Shown here piece by piece: positions 6,804-13,769 of a stretch of DNA of 22,643 nucleotides. The stretch lies in the NCBI GenBank assembly GCA_002365865.1, contig DFAQ01000003.1:1-22643 (forward strand), in the 5' to 3' direction. Under the pieces are notes generated by a model, which was not told the DNA's origin, made no database searches, and was given only the letters and a program-made list of their open reading frames with translations. Both the position numbers and the translations under genes were made by a program. Position 1 is the stretch's first letter; every line of letters starts with the position of its first letter. Origin of the DNA: Pelotomaculum sp. UBA3102. GTDB lineage: Bacteria; Bacillota; Desulfotomaculia; Desulfotomaculales; Pelotomaculaceae.

Positions 6804-7259
6804 TTAGTTGCTTTTATGGGCATCGTAGTAAGGTTTTTTCCAGGGAAATTTACTTACTTCTTGGTAGTCTTTAAGGGCTTTTTGGAGTGTATTTGCTGCT
6901 AAATAAGCACAATGTTCATGGTCCTTCGGCAAACCACCCAGGGCACTTAAAACTTTTTCCGGCCCGATTTGAGCCGCCTCAGCTAAAGTTTTATTCCTGG
7001 CCAGTTCGGTAATCATACTTCCACAGGCAATACTCGTTCCGCACCCATCCGTCCAGAAAGTAGCGTTTACCACCCGGTCTTTTTTAACATTGATCCAAAT
7101 TGCCATGGTATCCCCGCATTCACCTTCAGCTTGACCAAAACCGTCGCACTGAGGAATATTGCCTACATTCCGGGGATTTCTGGCGTGATCGATTATTGTT
7201 TTGCTGTATTTACCCAACATATCTAAAACATATTTTTTTTCCACATTTTCATCTAACAT
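6804..7259 (-). CDS. IscU/NifU N-terminal-type iron-sulfur cluster scaffold protein
   Basis: A 151-residue IscU-fold scaffold on which Fe-S clusters are assembled before transfer to client proteins. The three ligand cysteines are present in their normal settings: C48 in GECGDTM (with D50), C73 in DGCGTSIACGSM and C117 in HEHCAYLAANTL. N-terminal SKTIIDHARNPRNVG is the typical entry motif. There is no NifU ferredoxin or C-terminal Nfu domain, and no cysteine desulfurase is adjacent. ATG 7259 has AAGGAG eight bases upstream and a promoter at 7294-7322. Its nearness to the hyd genes suggests, but does not prove, that it serves hydrogenase or other Fe-S proteins. Confidence 0.92.
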   Translation of the reverse strand: MLDENVEKKYVLDMLGKYSKTIIDHARNPRNVGNIPQCDGFGQAEGECGDTMAIWINVKKDRVVNATFWTDGCGTSIACGSMITELARNKTLAEAAQIGPEKVLSALGGLPKDHEHCAYLAANTLQKALKDYQEVSKFPWKKPYYDAHKSN

Positions 7260-7293
7260 CAGACATTCTCCTTTTAAAATTAATTGTAAGTAA

Positions 7294-7322
7294 ATTTAAT
7301 TATTTTTTGAACTAATCGTCAA
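7294..7322 (-). promoter_or_regulatory. Promoter of the NifU-like gene
   Basis: On the minus strand, TTGACG (7322-7317) and TTAAAT (7299-7294) are 17 bp apart, placing transcription start near 7287 and the NifU-like ATG about 28 bases further on. Confidence 0.5.
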
Positions 7323-7327
7323 AATAC

Positions 7328-7402
7328 TTAAAAAAGGCTGTCTAACGTCAACACCCCGTCTTCTTTTATTTTTTGTTCCCGCTCTTGCAGGGGTTCTTTC
7401 AT
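7328..7402 (-). CDS. Possible 24-residue peptide upstream of the NifU-like gene
   Basis: ATG 7402 lies seven bases after a perfect GGAGG (7414-7410) and opens a 24-codon frame, MKEPLQEREQKIKEDG followed by VLTLDSLF, stopping at 7328. A second in-frame ATG at 7408 is too close to the ribosome site. A TATAAT hexamer (7429-7424) lies upstream on the same strand, but no convincing -35 was found. The product would be charged and helical. It could be a real small protein, a leader or the broken start of a lost gene. I know no match. Confidence 0.3.
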   Translation of the reverse strand: MKEPLQEREQKIKEDGVLTLDSLF

Positions 7403-7447
7403 ATGCATGCCTCCATTTCTGTCATTATAAAAAAGATTTAAGTTATA

Positions 7448-7469
7448 GATAGTATTTTGATAGTATTTT
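7448..7469. repeat. Tandem 11-bp repeat in AT-rich intergenic region
   Basis: GATAGTATTTT occurs twice in direct tandem (7448-7458 and 7459-7469). The surrounding 7430-7600 is very AT-rich, and I see no gene in it. Confidence 0.5.
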
Positions 7470-7601
7470 TTATATTATTATAGGTTGAGTTTAAAAGATA
7501 AATCAATAGTAAAATTAATAAAAAATGACTCGAGTTGTGTTGCTTTAAAATTTTCCAACAAATACAACTGCATAAACGATTATTCAATAATGAAAAAATT
7601 A

Positions 7602-7630
7602 TTGACATATACCCATAACCCGGATAAAAT
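7602..7630 (+). promoter_or_regulatory. Promoter of the DUF134 gene cluster
   Basis: TTGACA (7602-7607) and TAAAAT (7625-7630) are separated by 17 bp, a near-consensus sigma-A promoter. Inverted repeats overlap the spacer and the start region. Confidence 0.75.
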
Positions 7631-7656
7631 TTATTATGGGTATATACCATAATAAA
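7607..7656. promoter_or_regulatory. Overlapping inverted repeats: probable operator of the DUF134 gene
   Basis: ATATACCCATAA (7607-7618) is the exact inverse complement of TTATGGGTATAT (7634-7645), with 15 bases between them. A second inverted repeat, TTTATTATGG (7630-7639) and CCATAATAAA (7647-7656), shares the middle arm. So a TATACC(C)ATAA half-site appears three times across the promoter spacer, -10 and start region, as expected for a repressor or metal-sensor operator. The DUF134 protein encoded just downstream is the obvious candidate binder. Confidence 0.65.
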
Positions 7657-7685
7657 TTAAAAAAGAAAATGGAGTGAGCTTTTCA

Positions 7686-8153
7686 GTGCCCAGACCCCCT
7701 AAACCACGCCGGGTCGGTTTTTTCCCTGCGGTAACGTATTTTAGTCCCGCCGGAATTCCGGAATCGGAAGCCGGTGAATTAATTATCGGTGTTGATGAAT
7801 GGGAAGCGATACGCCTTAAAGATTACTTGGGAATAGACCAACAGGAGTCCGCCGGTTATATGAACCTGGCCCAGAGTACCTTTCAGAGAATTTTGACTTC
7901 AGCCAGAACCAAGTTGGCAGCTGCGATGGTTGAGGGTAAGGCGATCCGGATCGAAACCGGTGGTTATCCGATTGTTGGGCACTGGTTTTGTCAGAAATGC
8001 GGCTACCAGTGGGAATCTGTTCTTGAAGCAGCGAATAAAATCCCCCGTTTATGTCCGTCATGCGGTACGGAACATGCAAACCAGCGCCACGGGCACGGTT
8101 GGGACTCTCCGTCTTGGCCGGGTCCGGGCAGAAGGAGAAGGGGAGGGAGATGA
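7686..8153 (+). CDS. DUF134 (UPF0251) family DNA-binding protein
   Basis: A 155-residue protein of the DUF134 family, which carries a sigma-70-region-4-like helix-turn-helix. The N-terminus PRPPKPRRVGFFPAVTYFSP is family-typical, followed by VDEWEAIRLKDYLGIDQQES and the recognition-helix region MNLAQSTFQRILTSARTKLA. After it comes a zinc-ribbon-like tail, CQKCGYQW with a later CPSCGTEH, and a basic Gly/Arg end. GTG 7686 is preferred: it gives the canonical start and has GGAGTGA eight bases upstream, whereas GTG 7674 lies inside that site. The operator-like repeats upstream suggest autoregulation. The next gene is DUF5320, a common partner. Confidence 0.88.
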   Translation: MPRPPKPRRVGFFPAVTYFSPAGIPESEAGELIIGVDEWEAIRLKDYLGIDQQESAGYMNLAQSTFQRILTSARTKLAAAMVEGKAIRIETGGYPIVGHWFCQKCGYQWESVLEAANKIPRLCPSCGTEHANQRHGHGWDSPSWPGPGRRRRGGR

Positions 8154-8227
8154 ACCTGTTTAGTTATACGAGGTAATGCTGGTTCAAGGTACCGCTATAG
8201 CAAGATTGGAGAGAGGAGGTGTAAAGG

Positions 8228-8623
8228 ATGCCAAGAGGAGACAGAACCGGCCCGTTTGGGCAAGGTCCGCGTACGGGCAGGGCTGCCGGTTATTGCGCCG
8301 GTTACGGAGCACCGGGTTTTCTGAATCCGGCGCCTGGTTTCGGATACGGCTTCGGACGCGGCCGGGGAGCCGGCTACGGCCGTGGCCGGGGAGGCTTTCG
8401 CGGGTGCAGACCCGGGCGGTTTTACAACTGGGGTTACCCGTATTATAATCCGGTGTCTGGTCTTGTACCCAGGTACGACACTTATTACACTCCACCCGTT
8501 CCTGGTCCCGGCCCGCAAGAAGAAAAAGCTTACCTGTTAAGCGAAATGAAGATTTTGAAAGAACAACTATCCGTATTGGAGAAAAGAATGGCTGAACTGA
8601 ACACCGAACAAAACGAAGCGTAA
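8228..8623 (+). CDS. DUF5320 domain protein (Gly/Arg-rich with C-terminal coiled coil)
   Basis: A 131-residue protein of the DUF5320 type. It opens with PRGDRTGPFGQGPRTGRAAG, the family signature, and continues with a long Gly/Arg/Tyr-rich low-complexity stretch (about 18-70), a Pro/Tyr section and a C-terminal coiled coil (YLLSEMKILKEQLSVLEKRM). Two isolated cysteines occur (C23 and one near 59). Function is unknown; family members often sit beside DUF134 and dinitrogenase iron-molybdenum cofactor-type genes, suggesting a metal-related role. GAGAGGAGG stands just before the ATG. It is probably co-transcribed with the DUF134 gene 75 bases upstream and is closed by a terminator. Confidence 0.85.
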   Translation: MPRGDRTGPFGQGPRTGRAAGYCAGYGAPGFLNPAPGFGYGFGRGRGAGYGRGRGGFRGCRPGRFYNWGYPYYNPVSGLVPRYDTYYTPPVPGPGPQEEKAYLLSEMKILKEQLSVLEKRMAELNTEQNEA

Positions 8624-8633
8624 CAGGGACCGG

Positions 8634-8685
8634 GATAAAAAGGTGGCCCTGGGAAAAAATTTATTCTAACGGGCCACTTTTTATC
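8634..8685 (+). terminator. Terminator after the DUF5320 gene
   Basis: GATAAAAAGGTGGCCC (8634-8649) pairs with GGGCCACTTTTTATC (8671-8685), allowing one bulged base, around a 21-base loop; the 3' arm itself holds the T-run. Confidence 0.65.
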
Positions 8686-8709
8686 AACTGCATAAGGAAT
8701 GATAAAACA

Positions 8710-9582
8710 GTGAAACTTTCCCTTGACTGCATGCAATGCCTGCTGGGTCAGGCGTTCAAACTGGCAGGAAAACATATTGGTAAGGATGACGAACGCTTTT
8801 TATTTATTAAAAGAGTAATGCGTGAGATGAGCGGCGTTGATCAAGACACGATCGCTCCCCTGGTTGCCGGTAAAATTCACCGGATATTCAGGGAGTCGGT
8901 CAACAACAGCGATCCGTACCGGGAAGAAAAGGACCTTTATAATAGAAAAATACTTGTTCTGGAAAAGAATTTTGATGATAAGTTTATTAAGACTGCCGAA
9001 AACAGACTTGCTGCTGCGGTTAAACTGGCCGCTGCCGGAAACGTAATAGACTTCGGCGCCGTTCCGGACCTGGACTCCTCTGAGGTTTTCAGGGTAATTC
9101 AAGAGACTATGGAAAAAAAATTTTCAGATGACATTTTTGAACGTATGACAGGCGACCTGGCAAAGGGACAGACATTATTATACCTGGGTGATAACGCGGG
9201 AGAAATCGTTTTAGATAGGTTTTTAATCCGGGAAATAAAAAGACTGTACCCACAGTTAAAGGTTTATTTTGCCACCAGAGGAAAGCCGGTTATAAATGAC
9301 GTTACCGTTCGTGACGCTAAAAATATTGGTCTGGATAAATACGCTGTTATAATCGATAACGGGACGGATTTTCCCGGGACGATCCTCAGCGAGTGTTCTG
9401 AAGATTTTATCAAAGTTTTCAACAACGCGGATATAATTATTTCCAAAGGCCAGGGTAATTTTGAGTCTTTGGTGGACAACCCCAGGAAAATTTATTTTAT
9501 ATTTTTGTGTAAGTGCGGCTATTTTGAAAAAAAACTCGGTATGGGAAAACACGAAATTGTATTTTATTGCAGCAGCTACTGA
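8710..9582 (+). CDS. DUF89/ARMT1-like damage-control phosphatase family protein
   Basis: A 290-residue DUF89 (ARMT1-like) protein. Members are metal-dependent phosphatases proposed to remove damaged or surplus phosphometabolites. Family marks in order: LDCMQCLLGQ at 5-14 with C7 and C10, LGDNAGEIVLDR (159-170) with the metal-binding D161-N162, RGKPVINDVT (190-199), IDNGTDFPGT (215-224) and SKGQGNFESL (245-254). GTG 8710 is the start; AAGGAATG lies nine bases upstream. The far C-terminus departs from what I expect of the family (IFLCKCGYFEKK, then FYCSSY), but the core is complete. The gene comes after a terminator, so it may have its own promoter. Its substrate cannot be told from sequence. 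Confidence 0.85.
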   Translation: MKLSLDCMQCLLGQAFKLAGKHIGKDDERFLFIKRVMREMSGVDQDTIAPLVAGKIHRIFRESVNNSDPYREEKDLYNRKILVLEKNFDDKFIKTAENRLAAAVKLAAAGNVIDFGAVPDLDSSEVFRVIQETMEKKFSDDIFERMTGDLAKGQTLLYLGDNAGEIVLDRFLIREIKRLYPQLKVYFATRGKPVINDVTVRDAKNIGLDKYAVIIDNGTDFPGTILSECSEDFIKVFNNADIIISKGQGNFESLVDNPRKIYFIFLCKCGYFEKKLGMGKHEIVFYCSSY

Positions 9583-9604
9583 ACCGCCCGGAGCGGTTTT
9601 TTTG
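9582..9604 (+). terminator. Terminator after the DUF89 gene
   Basis: AACCGC (9582-9587) pairs with GCGGTT (9593-9598) around CCGGA and is followed by five more T residues (9599-9603); it overlaps the last base of the DUF89 stop codon. Confidence 0.8.
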
Positions 9605-9619
9605 TGGCGATTTTTTTGT

Positions 9620-9648
9620 TTGACAGGCTTTAACGTCTATGATAAAAC
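9620..9648 (+). promoter_or_regulatory. Promoter of the ECF transporter operon
   Basis: TTGACA (9620-9625) and TAAAAC (9643-9648) are 17 bp apart. Transcription would start near 9655, about 316 bases before the first ATPase gene. Confidence 0.55.
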
Positions 9649-9712
9649 TAACAAATTAGAAGCCTTAGGATCTACGTTTCCGGGGAATTGGCCATACTTG
9701 ATTATAATAATT

Positions 9713-9790
9713 TTAACTGAAGGTAGGCATTTTATTTTTGCCCCCGTTATTCTGATAAAAGTATAACGCCGAACCAACCCCGGTAACCAT
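9713..9790 (-). CDS. Possible 25-residue minus-strand ORF with a strong ribosome site
   Basis: On the minus strand, AAAGAGGAGGAGGGG stands three bases before ATG 9790, which opens a 25-codon frame (MVTGVGSALYFYQNNGGKNK, then MPTFS and stop). I know no match and found no good promoter. The purine run may be chance; it could also be the start of a lost gene. Confidence 0.2.
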   Translation of the reverse strand: MVTGVGSALYFYQNNGGKNKMPTFS

Positions 9791-9860
9791 AGTCCCCTCC
9801 TCCTCTTTAGATAATATATGGAGTTATTTTTTTTCGACCTTGGCCGGTTATGCCGGCTAA

Positions 9861-9911
9861 CCGAGCGAGTATATCTGGAAACGGCTATACCCGCTTGGAT
9901 TGGTTTTTTTT
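9861..9911 (+). terminator. Strong terminator/attenuator in the ECF leader
   Basis: CCGAGCG (9861-9867) pairs with CGCTTGG (9892-9898, one G-U) and GTATA (9869-9873) with TATAC (9886-9890) around a 12-base loop. ATTGG and eight T residues (9904-9911) follow. It stands 60 bases before the first gene of the operon, where a plain terminator would be self-defeating unless it is conditional. Confidence 0.65.
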
Positions 9912-9970
9912 GTTTGCATAAAACAAAATTATGCTGCGTGGTTGTCATCAAAAAGGATGATTTTATAAGT

Positions 9971-10813
9971 ATGCAAGGAATTCAACTGTCTAATGTCACC
10001 AAAGAGTATTTCAACAGCCAAAACGACAAATTCTGTGCCTTAAAGGCAGTGAATTTAGCCATAAAATTTGGCGAGTTTGTGGGTATAGCGGGAGAGAATG
10101 GCTCGGGTAAAACCACGTTGGCCCGTTTGCTGAACGGCTTGCTGCTTCCTTCTGCAGGTAGGGTTACGGTTAATGGAATGGATACGCGCCAGCGGCGAGT
10201 TATAAAGGAAATACGCCGGTTGGTGGGGATGGTTTTTCAGAATCCGGACAACCAGTTGGTTAGTCCGGTTGTTGAGGAAGAAATTGCCTTTGGTCCGGAA
10301 AATCTTAATCTGCCTCGACAGGAGGTCAATAAGCGAGTAGAAAAGGCCCTACAAATAGTAGGCCTGGAGAACTTGCGGCAAAAATCCCCGCACATGCTGT
10401 CCGGGGGGCAAAAACAGCGTGTGGCCATTGCAGCAGCCCTGGCTATGCAACCTGACTACCTGGTACTGGATGAACCAACTTCCATGCTGGACCAAACCGG
10501 CAGGCGGAGAATTCTTGAACACCTGCGGAAATTAAACCGTAAACATGGCATTACCATCATCCTGATATCACACAATATGGAGGACCTAATCGGGGCGGAT
10601 CGTATCATCATGCTGCACCAGGGCAGGATAGCCGGTGATGGGACGCCCTGGAAAATCTTCCAACGGGATGATCATACTGTTGCCTTGAAACCACCGAATA
10701 TAGTCAGGATGGCGCAAATTCTCAGAAAACGTGGCTACCGACTGGATCAACAAATCACTACTCTGGAGCAAATGGAGAACGGTATATGCCGGTTATTGAA
10801 ATCAACAACTTGA
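9971..10813 (+). CDS. ecfA1: ECF transporter ATPase (first A component)
   Basis: One of the paired ATPases that drive an energy-coupling-factor importer. 280 residues, normal length. Walker A GENGSGKT (41-48), Q-loop FQNPDNQL, signature LSGGQKQR (143-150), Walker B YLVLDEP with catalytic E168 and the switch His in ISHNMEDL are all present. ATG 9971 gives the standard N-terminus; AAAGGATG lies about 11 bases upstream. In-frame codons further upstream cross the terminator hairpin and are not part of the protein. It overlaps the second ATPase by 28 bases, implying coupled translation. Confidence 0.93.
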   Translation: MQGIQLSNVTKEYFNSQNDKFCALKAVNLAIKFGEFVGIAGENGSGKTTLARLLNGLLLPSAGRVTVNGMDTRQRRVIKEIRRLVGMVFQNPDNQLVSPVVEEEIAFGPENLNLPRQEVNKRVEKALQIVGLENLRQKSPHMLSGGQKQRVAIAAALAMQPDYLVLDEPTSMLDQTGRRRILEHLRKLNRKHGITIILISHNMEDLIGADRIIMLHQGRIAGDGTPWKIFQRDDHTVALKPPNIVRMAQILRKRGYRLDQQITTLEQMENGICRLLKSTT

Positions 10814-11640
10814 GTTATGTGTACAATGCGGGAACGTTGAATGAGAAAAGGGCGCTGGATAATATTACCCTGTCGGTTGAAAAAGGCGAATTTTTAGGAA
10901 TTGTTGGAGCTAACGGTTCCGGAAAATCAACTCTAATCCAGCACTTTAACGGGCTTTTACTCCCTTCTTCCGGAAGCATCTTTGTGCTGGGACATGATAC
11001 GCGGGATAAGCAGTATAGATCTCAGTTGTGGAAATCAGTAGGGCTGGTGTTTCAATTTCCTGAGCAGCAGATATTTGAAGCAACCGTATATGACGAACTG
11101 GCTTACGGGCTTCGTAACATAGGCCTGGGTCAGCCGGAAATTGAGGTTCGCGTTAAAGAAGCCCTGGAAAATGTGGGGCTGATACCGGAGGAACAGTTTC
11201 TTAACACCGAACCGCTTTGTTTAAGTGGAGGGATGAGGCGCCGCATAGCGATAGCCAGTATACTGGCCATGAAACCGGACATTCTGGTTCTGGACGAACC
11301 AACAGCCGGTTTGGATCCCGAAGGTTATGCCCATATATTGGATACCATTAAAAGATGCCGAAAAAATCAGGATGTTACCGTTGTTATGGTTTCCCATTAT
11401 ATCAATGACCTGTTAATATTGTCGGACCGTCTGGTCCTATTGGATGACGGTTGCCTGCAGATTTGGGGACCCACCAGAGAGGTTTTAGCCAGTGCGGATG
11501 TAAAGGATTATGACCTGTTGTTTCCGGATTACATAAAATTACTGCACAATTTAAAAAAACAAGGTTTTCAAGTGAACACCGGGGTGCTGACCTTGGAGGA
11601 GGCCGTTGACGAAATTGACCGGCTCTTGGAGGGGGAATAA
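10786..11640 (+). CDS. ecfA2: ECF transporter ATPase (second A component)
   Basis: The partner ATPase, 284 residues. Walker A GANGSGKST (41-49), Q-loop FQFPEQQIFEATVYDE (typical of ECF ATPases), Walker B ILVLDEP with E171 and switch His in VSHYINDL. The signature reads LSGGMRRRIAIAS (146-158): the usual Gln of LSGGQ is Met, and the following Met is Arg. With the canonical LSGGQ in the other ATPase, this suggests two unequal ATP sites, although this position varies in the family. The gene overlaps ecfA1 and is followed three bases later by ecfT, whose ribosome site GGAGGGGG lies in its 3' end. Confidence 0.93.
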   Translation: MPVIEINNLSYVYNAGTLNEKRALDNITLSVEKGEFLGIVGANGSGKSTLIQHFNGLLLPSSGSIFVLGHDTRDKQYRSQLWKSVGLVFQFPEQQIFEATVYDELAYGLRNIGLGQPEIEVRVKEALENVGLIPEEQFLNTEPLCLSGGMRRRIAIASILAMKPDILVLDEPTAGLDPEGYAHILDTIKRCRKNQDVTVVMVSHYINDLLILSDRLVLLDDGCLQIWGPTREVLASADVKDYDLLFPDYIKLLHNLKKQGFQVNTGVLTLEEAVDEIDRLLEGE

Positions 11641-11643
11641 ATC

Positions 11644-12432
11644 ATGAAAAAAATGAAGTTGGGAAGCTACACCCCGGGAACTTCATTAATTCATCAATTG
11701 GATCCGCGCACCAAGCTTCTGAGCGGGTTAGTTGTTATTATTGTCATACTGGTTGATAATAGCTGGCCGGTGCTGGTGTTGAATACGGTATTAATTTTTT
11801 TGGTGCTTTACCTGTCAAAAATAAGCCCGAAATCCGTTTTACACGGTGTGAAATGGTTGTGGATTATTTTTGCCGCGAGTTTCATTGCTCACTGCGTATG
11901 TACCCAGGGAGAACCATGGTTCAGTTTAGGCCCGCTGGTAGTGAGTAAAGAAGGTATATCCCGGGGGCTGGCGACATTTTTGCGCCTGCTTATTTTGTAT
12001 CTGTGCTCCACCATTCTCACCATGACTACTTCACCTATGAAACTGGCGGGGGGGCTGGAAGCCCTGTTTGCTCCGTTAATCTATTTGCGGGTTCCGGTAA
12101 ATCAGTTTGCCATGCTCATTACTATTGCGTTAAGATTTATTCCCACCTTGATTGAAGAGGCAGAGACCATAACCAAAGCCCAAAAATCCCGTGGCGCTCC
12201 GTTTGCTTCGCCGAAAAAGATGGTGCGCTTAAAAACCACCCTGGCAGTCCTCATACCTTTGGTAGTCAGTTCATTACAAAGGGCCACTGATTTGGCCGTA
12301 GCTATGGAAAGCAGGTGCTACACCGGCGGGCCGCATCACAGCCGGACCAAAAACCTGTGCTTTGGCCGCTATGACCTAGTGGCTCTAGCGGTAACAGTTG
12401 TGATTTGTATCTCCGGGACAATAGTTGGATAA
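11644..12432 (+). CDS. ecfT: ECF transporter transmembrane T component
   Basis: The membrane scaffold that couples the ATPase pair to a substrate-binding S component (CbiQ/EcfT family), 262 residues. There are about five hydrophobic spans and the early family motif SLIHQLDPRTKLL (14-26). The two cytoplasmic coupling helices carry the expected Ala-x-x-Arg-Gly-type motifs, AQKSRG (179-184) and AMESRCYTGG (220-229); the second has Cys where Gly is usual. The gene is in a tight operon between ecfA2 and an Ig-like anchored protein. The family label CbiQ does not by itself mean cobalt. Confidence 0.92.
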   Translation: MKKMKLGSYTPGTSLIHQLDPRTKLLSGLVVIIVILVDNSWPVLVLNTVLIFLVLYLSKISPKSVLHGVKWLWIIFAASFIAHCVCTQGEPWFSLGPLVVSKEGISRGLATFLRLLILYLCSTILTMTTSPMKLAGGLEALFAPLIYLRVPVNQFAMLITIALRFIPTLIEEAETITKAQKSRGAPFASPKKMVRLKTTLAVLIPLVVSSLQRATDLAVAMESRCYTGGPHHSRTKNLCFGRYDLVALAVTVVICISGTIVG

Positions 12433-12460
12433 CAACCCACGGGCAAAGGAAGTGAACCAG

Positions 12461-13300
12461 ATGTTGTGTGGGAACGTATGGTGGCGTTCGCGAATGACCG
12501 GCCTGCTGCTGATTATGTTTTTTCTAAGCATTCTGCCGTTGACTGCCTTTGGCGCGGGTGGTGACGGGGCGGGAAATACAGGCGGGGTTTTTAAGCCCTT
12601 GGGTCTTACAACAGCCACCTTAGAAGACGGAACCAGTATTATAAATGCAGAGAATGTACCGTTGAAACCCAAAATTACCCTGCATTTTGACAAAAATGTG
12701 GTGCATCTGTCCTACTGGGAAAGAAACAAACGTTGTTTTCATCTTTATAATGAAAACGAAGAAGAGCTGGCGCTCAAGGTAACTAAAATTGATGATACGG
12801 TAGACTTTTCTAAGCGGCAGTATATCTGGGTGGAGCCGACAGAAGCTCTTTTTCCGGGAACCAATTATATGTTATATGTAGCACCGGATTTGCTGGCCAA
12901 AAATGGTGGCTCCACATTAGCCATGACTACCAACAACCAGGGGGAAACAATTAAGTTTAAAACGGCTGGTGAGAAAGCGGGGAATACCGGCAAATCGACA
13001 GGGCCTGCCGTTGTTTCTGATAACCAGAGCCCTGAACCGAAACCGGTTGAACCACCTACTGGTGATGTTCCGGCCCAAACCAATACGGAAAGCACCTTAA
13101 ATCAGAAAAATGAAATATCACCAGCCAGACCTGCGGTGCCAGGCCGGGAAGATACTGCCCGGTTTGCGGCAATGCAGCAAGGCCGGCGGATGCAAAATTA
13201 TTTGGCCGCGGCTGCCGGAGTTGTTCTGGTGGGTTGGGTGGCGGTGGAATTTTTTAGGAGAAGAAAAAGGGGAGCACGAGGGGAAAAGCATGACGTTTAA
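12461..13300 (+). CDS. Membrane-anchored extracytoplasmic Ig-like protein in the ECF operon
   Basis: A 279-residue surface protein. Residues 1-32 are a signal peptide (RMTGLLLIMFFLSILPLTAFGA). Residues about 48-155 form a bacterial Ig-like (SbsA/Big_5-type) domain, then a Pro/Thr/Asn-rich linker (about 165-240), one C-terminal membrane helix (YLAAAAGVVLVGWVAVEFF) and a basic RRRKRG stop-transfer tail. The Ig-like domain closely parallels one in the S-layer protein at 15417: VP(L/V)(K/R)PxI at its start, PGxxY near the end, then A-x-NG and NQ before the last strand. ATG 12461 follows AAAGGAAGTG. It lies between ecfT and a second anchored protein, so it may capture or hand over substrate outside the membrane. 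Function is inferred from context. Confidence 0.8.
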   Translation: MLCGNVWWRSRMTGLLLIMFFLSILPLTAFGAGGDGAGNTGGVFKPLGLTTATLEDGTSIINAENVPLKPKITLHFDKNVVHLSYWERNKRCFHLYNENEEELALKVTKIDDTVDFSKRQYIWVEPTEALFPGTNYMLYVAPDLLAKNGGSTLAMTTNNQGETIKFKTAGEKAGNTGKSTGPAVVSDNQSPEPKPVEPPTGDVPAQTNTESTLNQKNEISPARPAVPGREDTARFAAMQQGRRMQNYLAAAAGVVLVGWVAVEFFRRRKRGARGEKHDV

Positions 13301-13745
13301 CAGACGGATCGTCGTTGGAATTTTGGTGCTTGTCCTTGTGGCCGGGGGTGCTTTTCTTTTAGAGCATATGGCCAAAGTTCAATTAAGCCGGAACGGCCGA
13401 CTTGTACCGGTGATACAAGACAGTAAAATTATTGCTTATTTGGATGCCGGAACGATCAGGCAACTGAGTCAACAGGAACGGGAATTGAGGCCGGGCCAAG
13501 ATAATTCAAATAACCATAGCGAAGTATCACTGAGCTTTATGCTTGGTTCAACCGGGGTTGTTGATTATCAATATATCGAGGTAAGCGGAGTGGGTAACAG
13601 TAAAGATTTTAAGTTAAACCCCGGAGATATCGAGGATATTGCTTTATCTGCAAGCAGCAACCATCATACATTTGCTCTGGTTAACCGAGCCGAGGGAAAC
13701 CGGGTTATGATTCAGAAGGTCGCCAAAGTTTATGTTGCCAATTAA
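13290..13745 (+). CDS. Small membrane-anchored extracytoplasmic protein in the ECF operon
   Basis: A 151-residue protein with an N-terminal membrane anchor (RRIVVGILVLVLVAGGAFLLEHM) and an exported domain of about 125 residues. The domain runs VPVIQDSKIIAYLDAGTIRQL, then VDYQYIEVSGVGNSKDFKLN and PGDIEDIAL, and ends HTFALVNRAEGNRVMIQKVA. It faintly recalls short domains of the oxidoreductase molybdopterin-binding fold, but I cannot name it with confidence. ATG 13290 lies inside the end of the preceding gene (11-base overlap) with GAGGGG upstream, so the two are translationally coupled. A role with the Ig-like protein as an accessory of the importer is an inference. Confidence 0.7.
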   Translation: MTFNRRIVVGILVLVLVAGGAFLLEHMAKVQLSRNGRLVPVIQDSKIIAYLDAGTIRQLSQQERELRPGQDNSNNHSEVSLSFMLGSTGVVDYQYIEVSGVGNSKDFKLNPGDIEDIALSASSNHHTFALVNRAEGNRVMIQKVAKVYVAN

Positions 13746-13769
13746 CTGCAAAAAGAGGGAAAGGTTAAC

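Larger units (their letters stand above)
9655..9970 (+). promoter_or_regulatory. Long structured 5' leader of the ECF operon (candidate cis-regulatory RNA)
   Basis: About 316 bases separate the promoter from the first ATPase gene and hold no plus-strand gene that I can support. The last third is highly structured: an 8-bp hairpin (9840-9860) followed directly by a two-part hairpin at 9861-9898 that ends in eight T residues. I found no B12 box, T-box or other known riboswitch core. The GAGGAGGAGG complement at 9791-9807 belongs to a possible minus-strand ORF. Confidence 0.4.

Noticed and set aside
7438..7650. 70-codon minus-strand frame over the DUF134 promoter
   Set aside because: Very AT-rich, low-complexity composition, no ribosome site, and it overlaps a convincing promoter and operator.
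8184..8518. Minus-strand frames over the DUF5320 gene
   Set aside because: Produced by the GC-rich Gly/Arg repeats; no ribosome site and no family match.
9655..9840. Known riboswitch classes in the ECF leader (cobalamin, T-box, THF, Moco, NiCo)
   Set aside because: I looked for their conserved core sequences by eye and found none; a covariance-model search is still needed to exclude divergent forms.
9818..9970. Upstream extension of the first ECF ATPase from ATG 9818
   Set aside because: It runs through a strong terminator hairpin and adds about 50 residues not found in this ATPase family; ATG 9971 gives the normal start.
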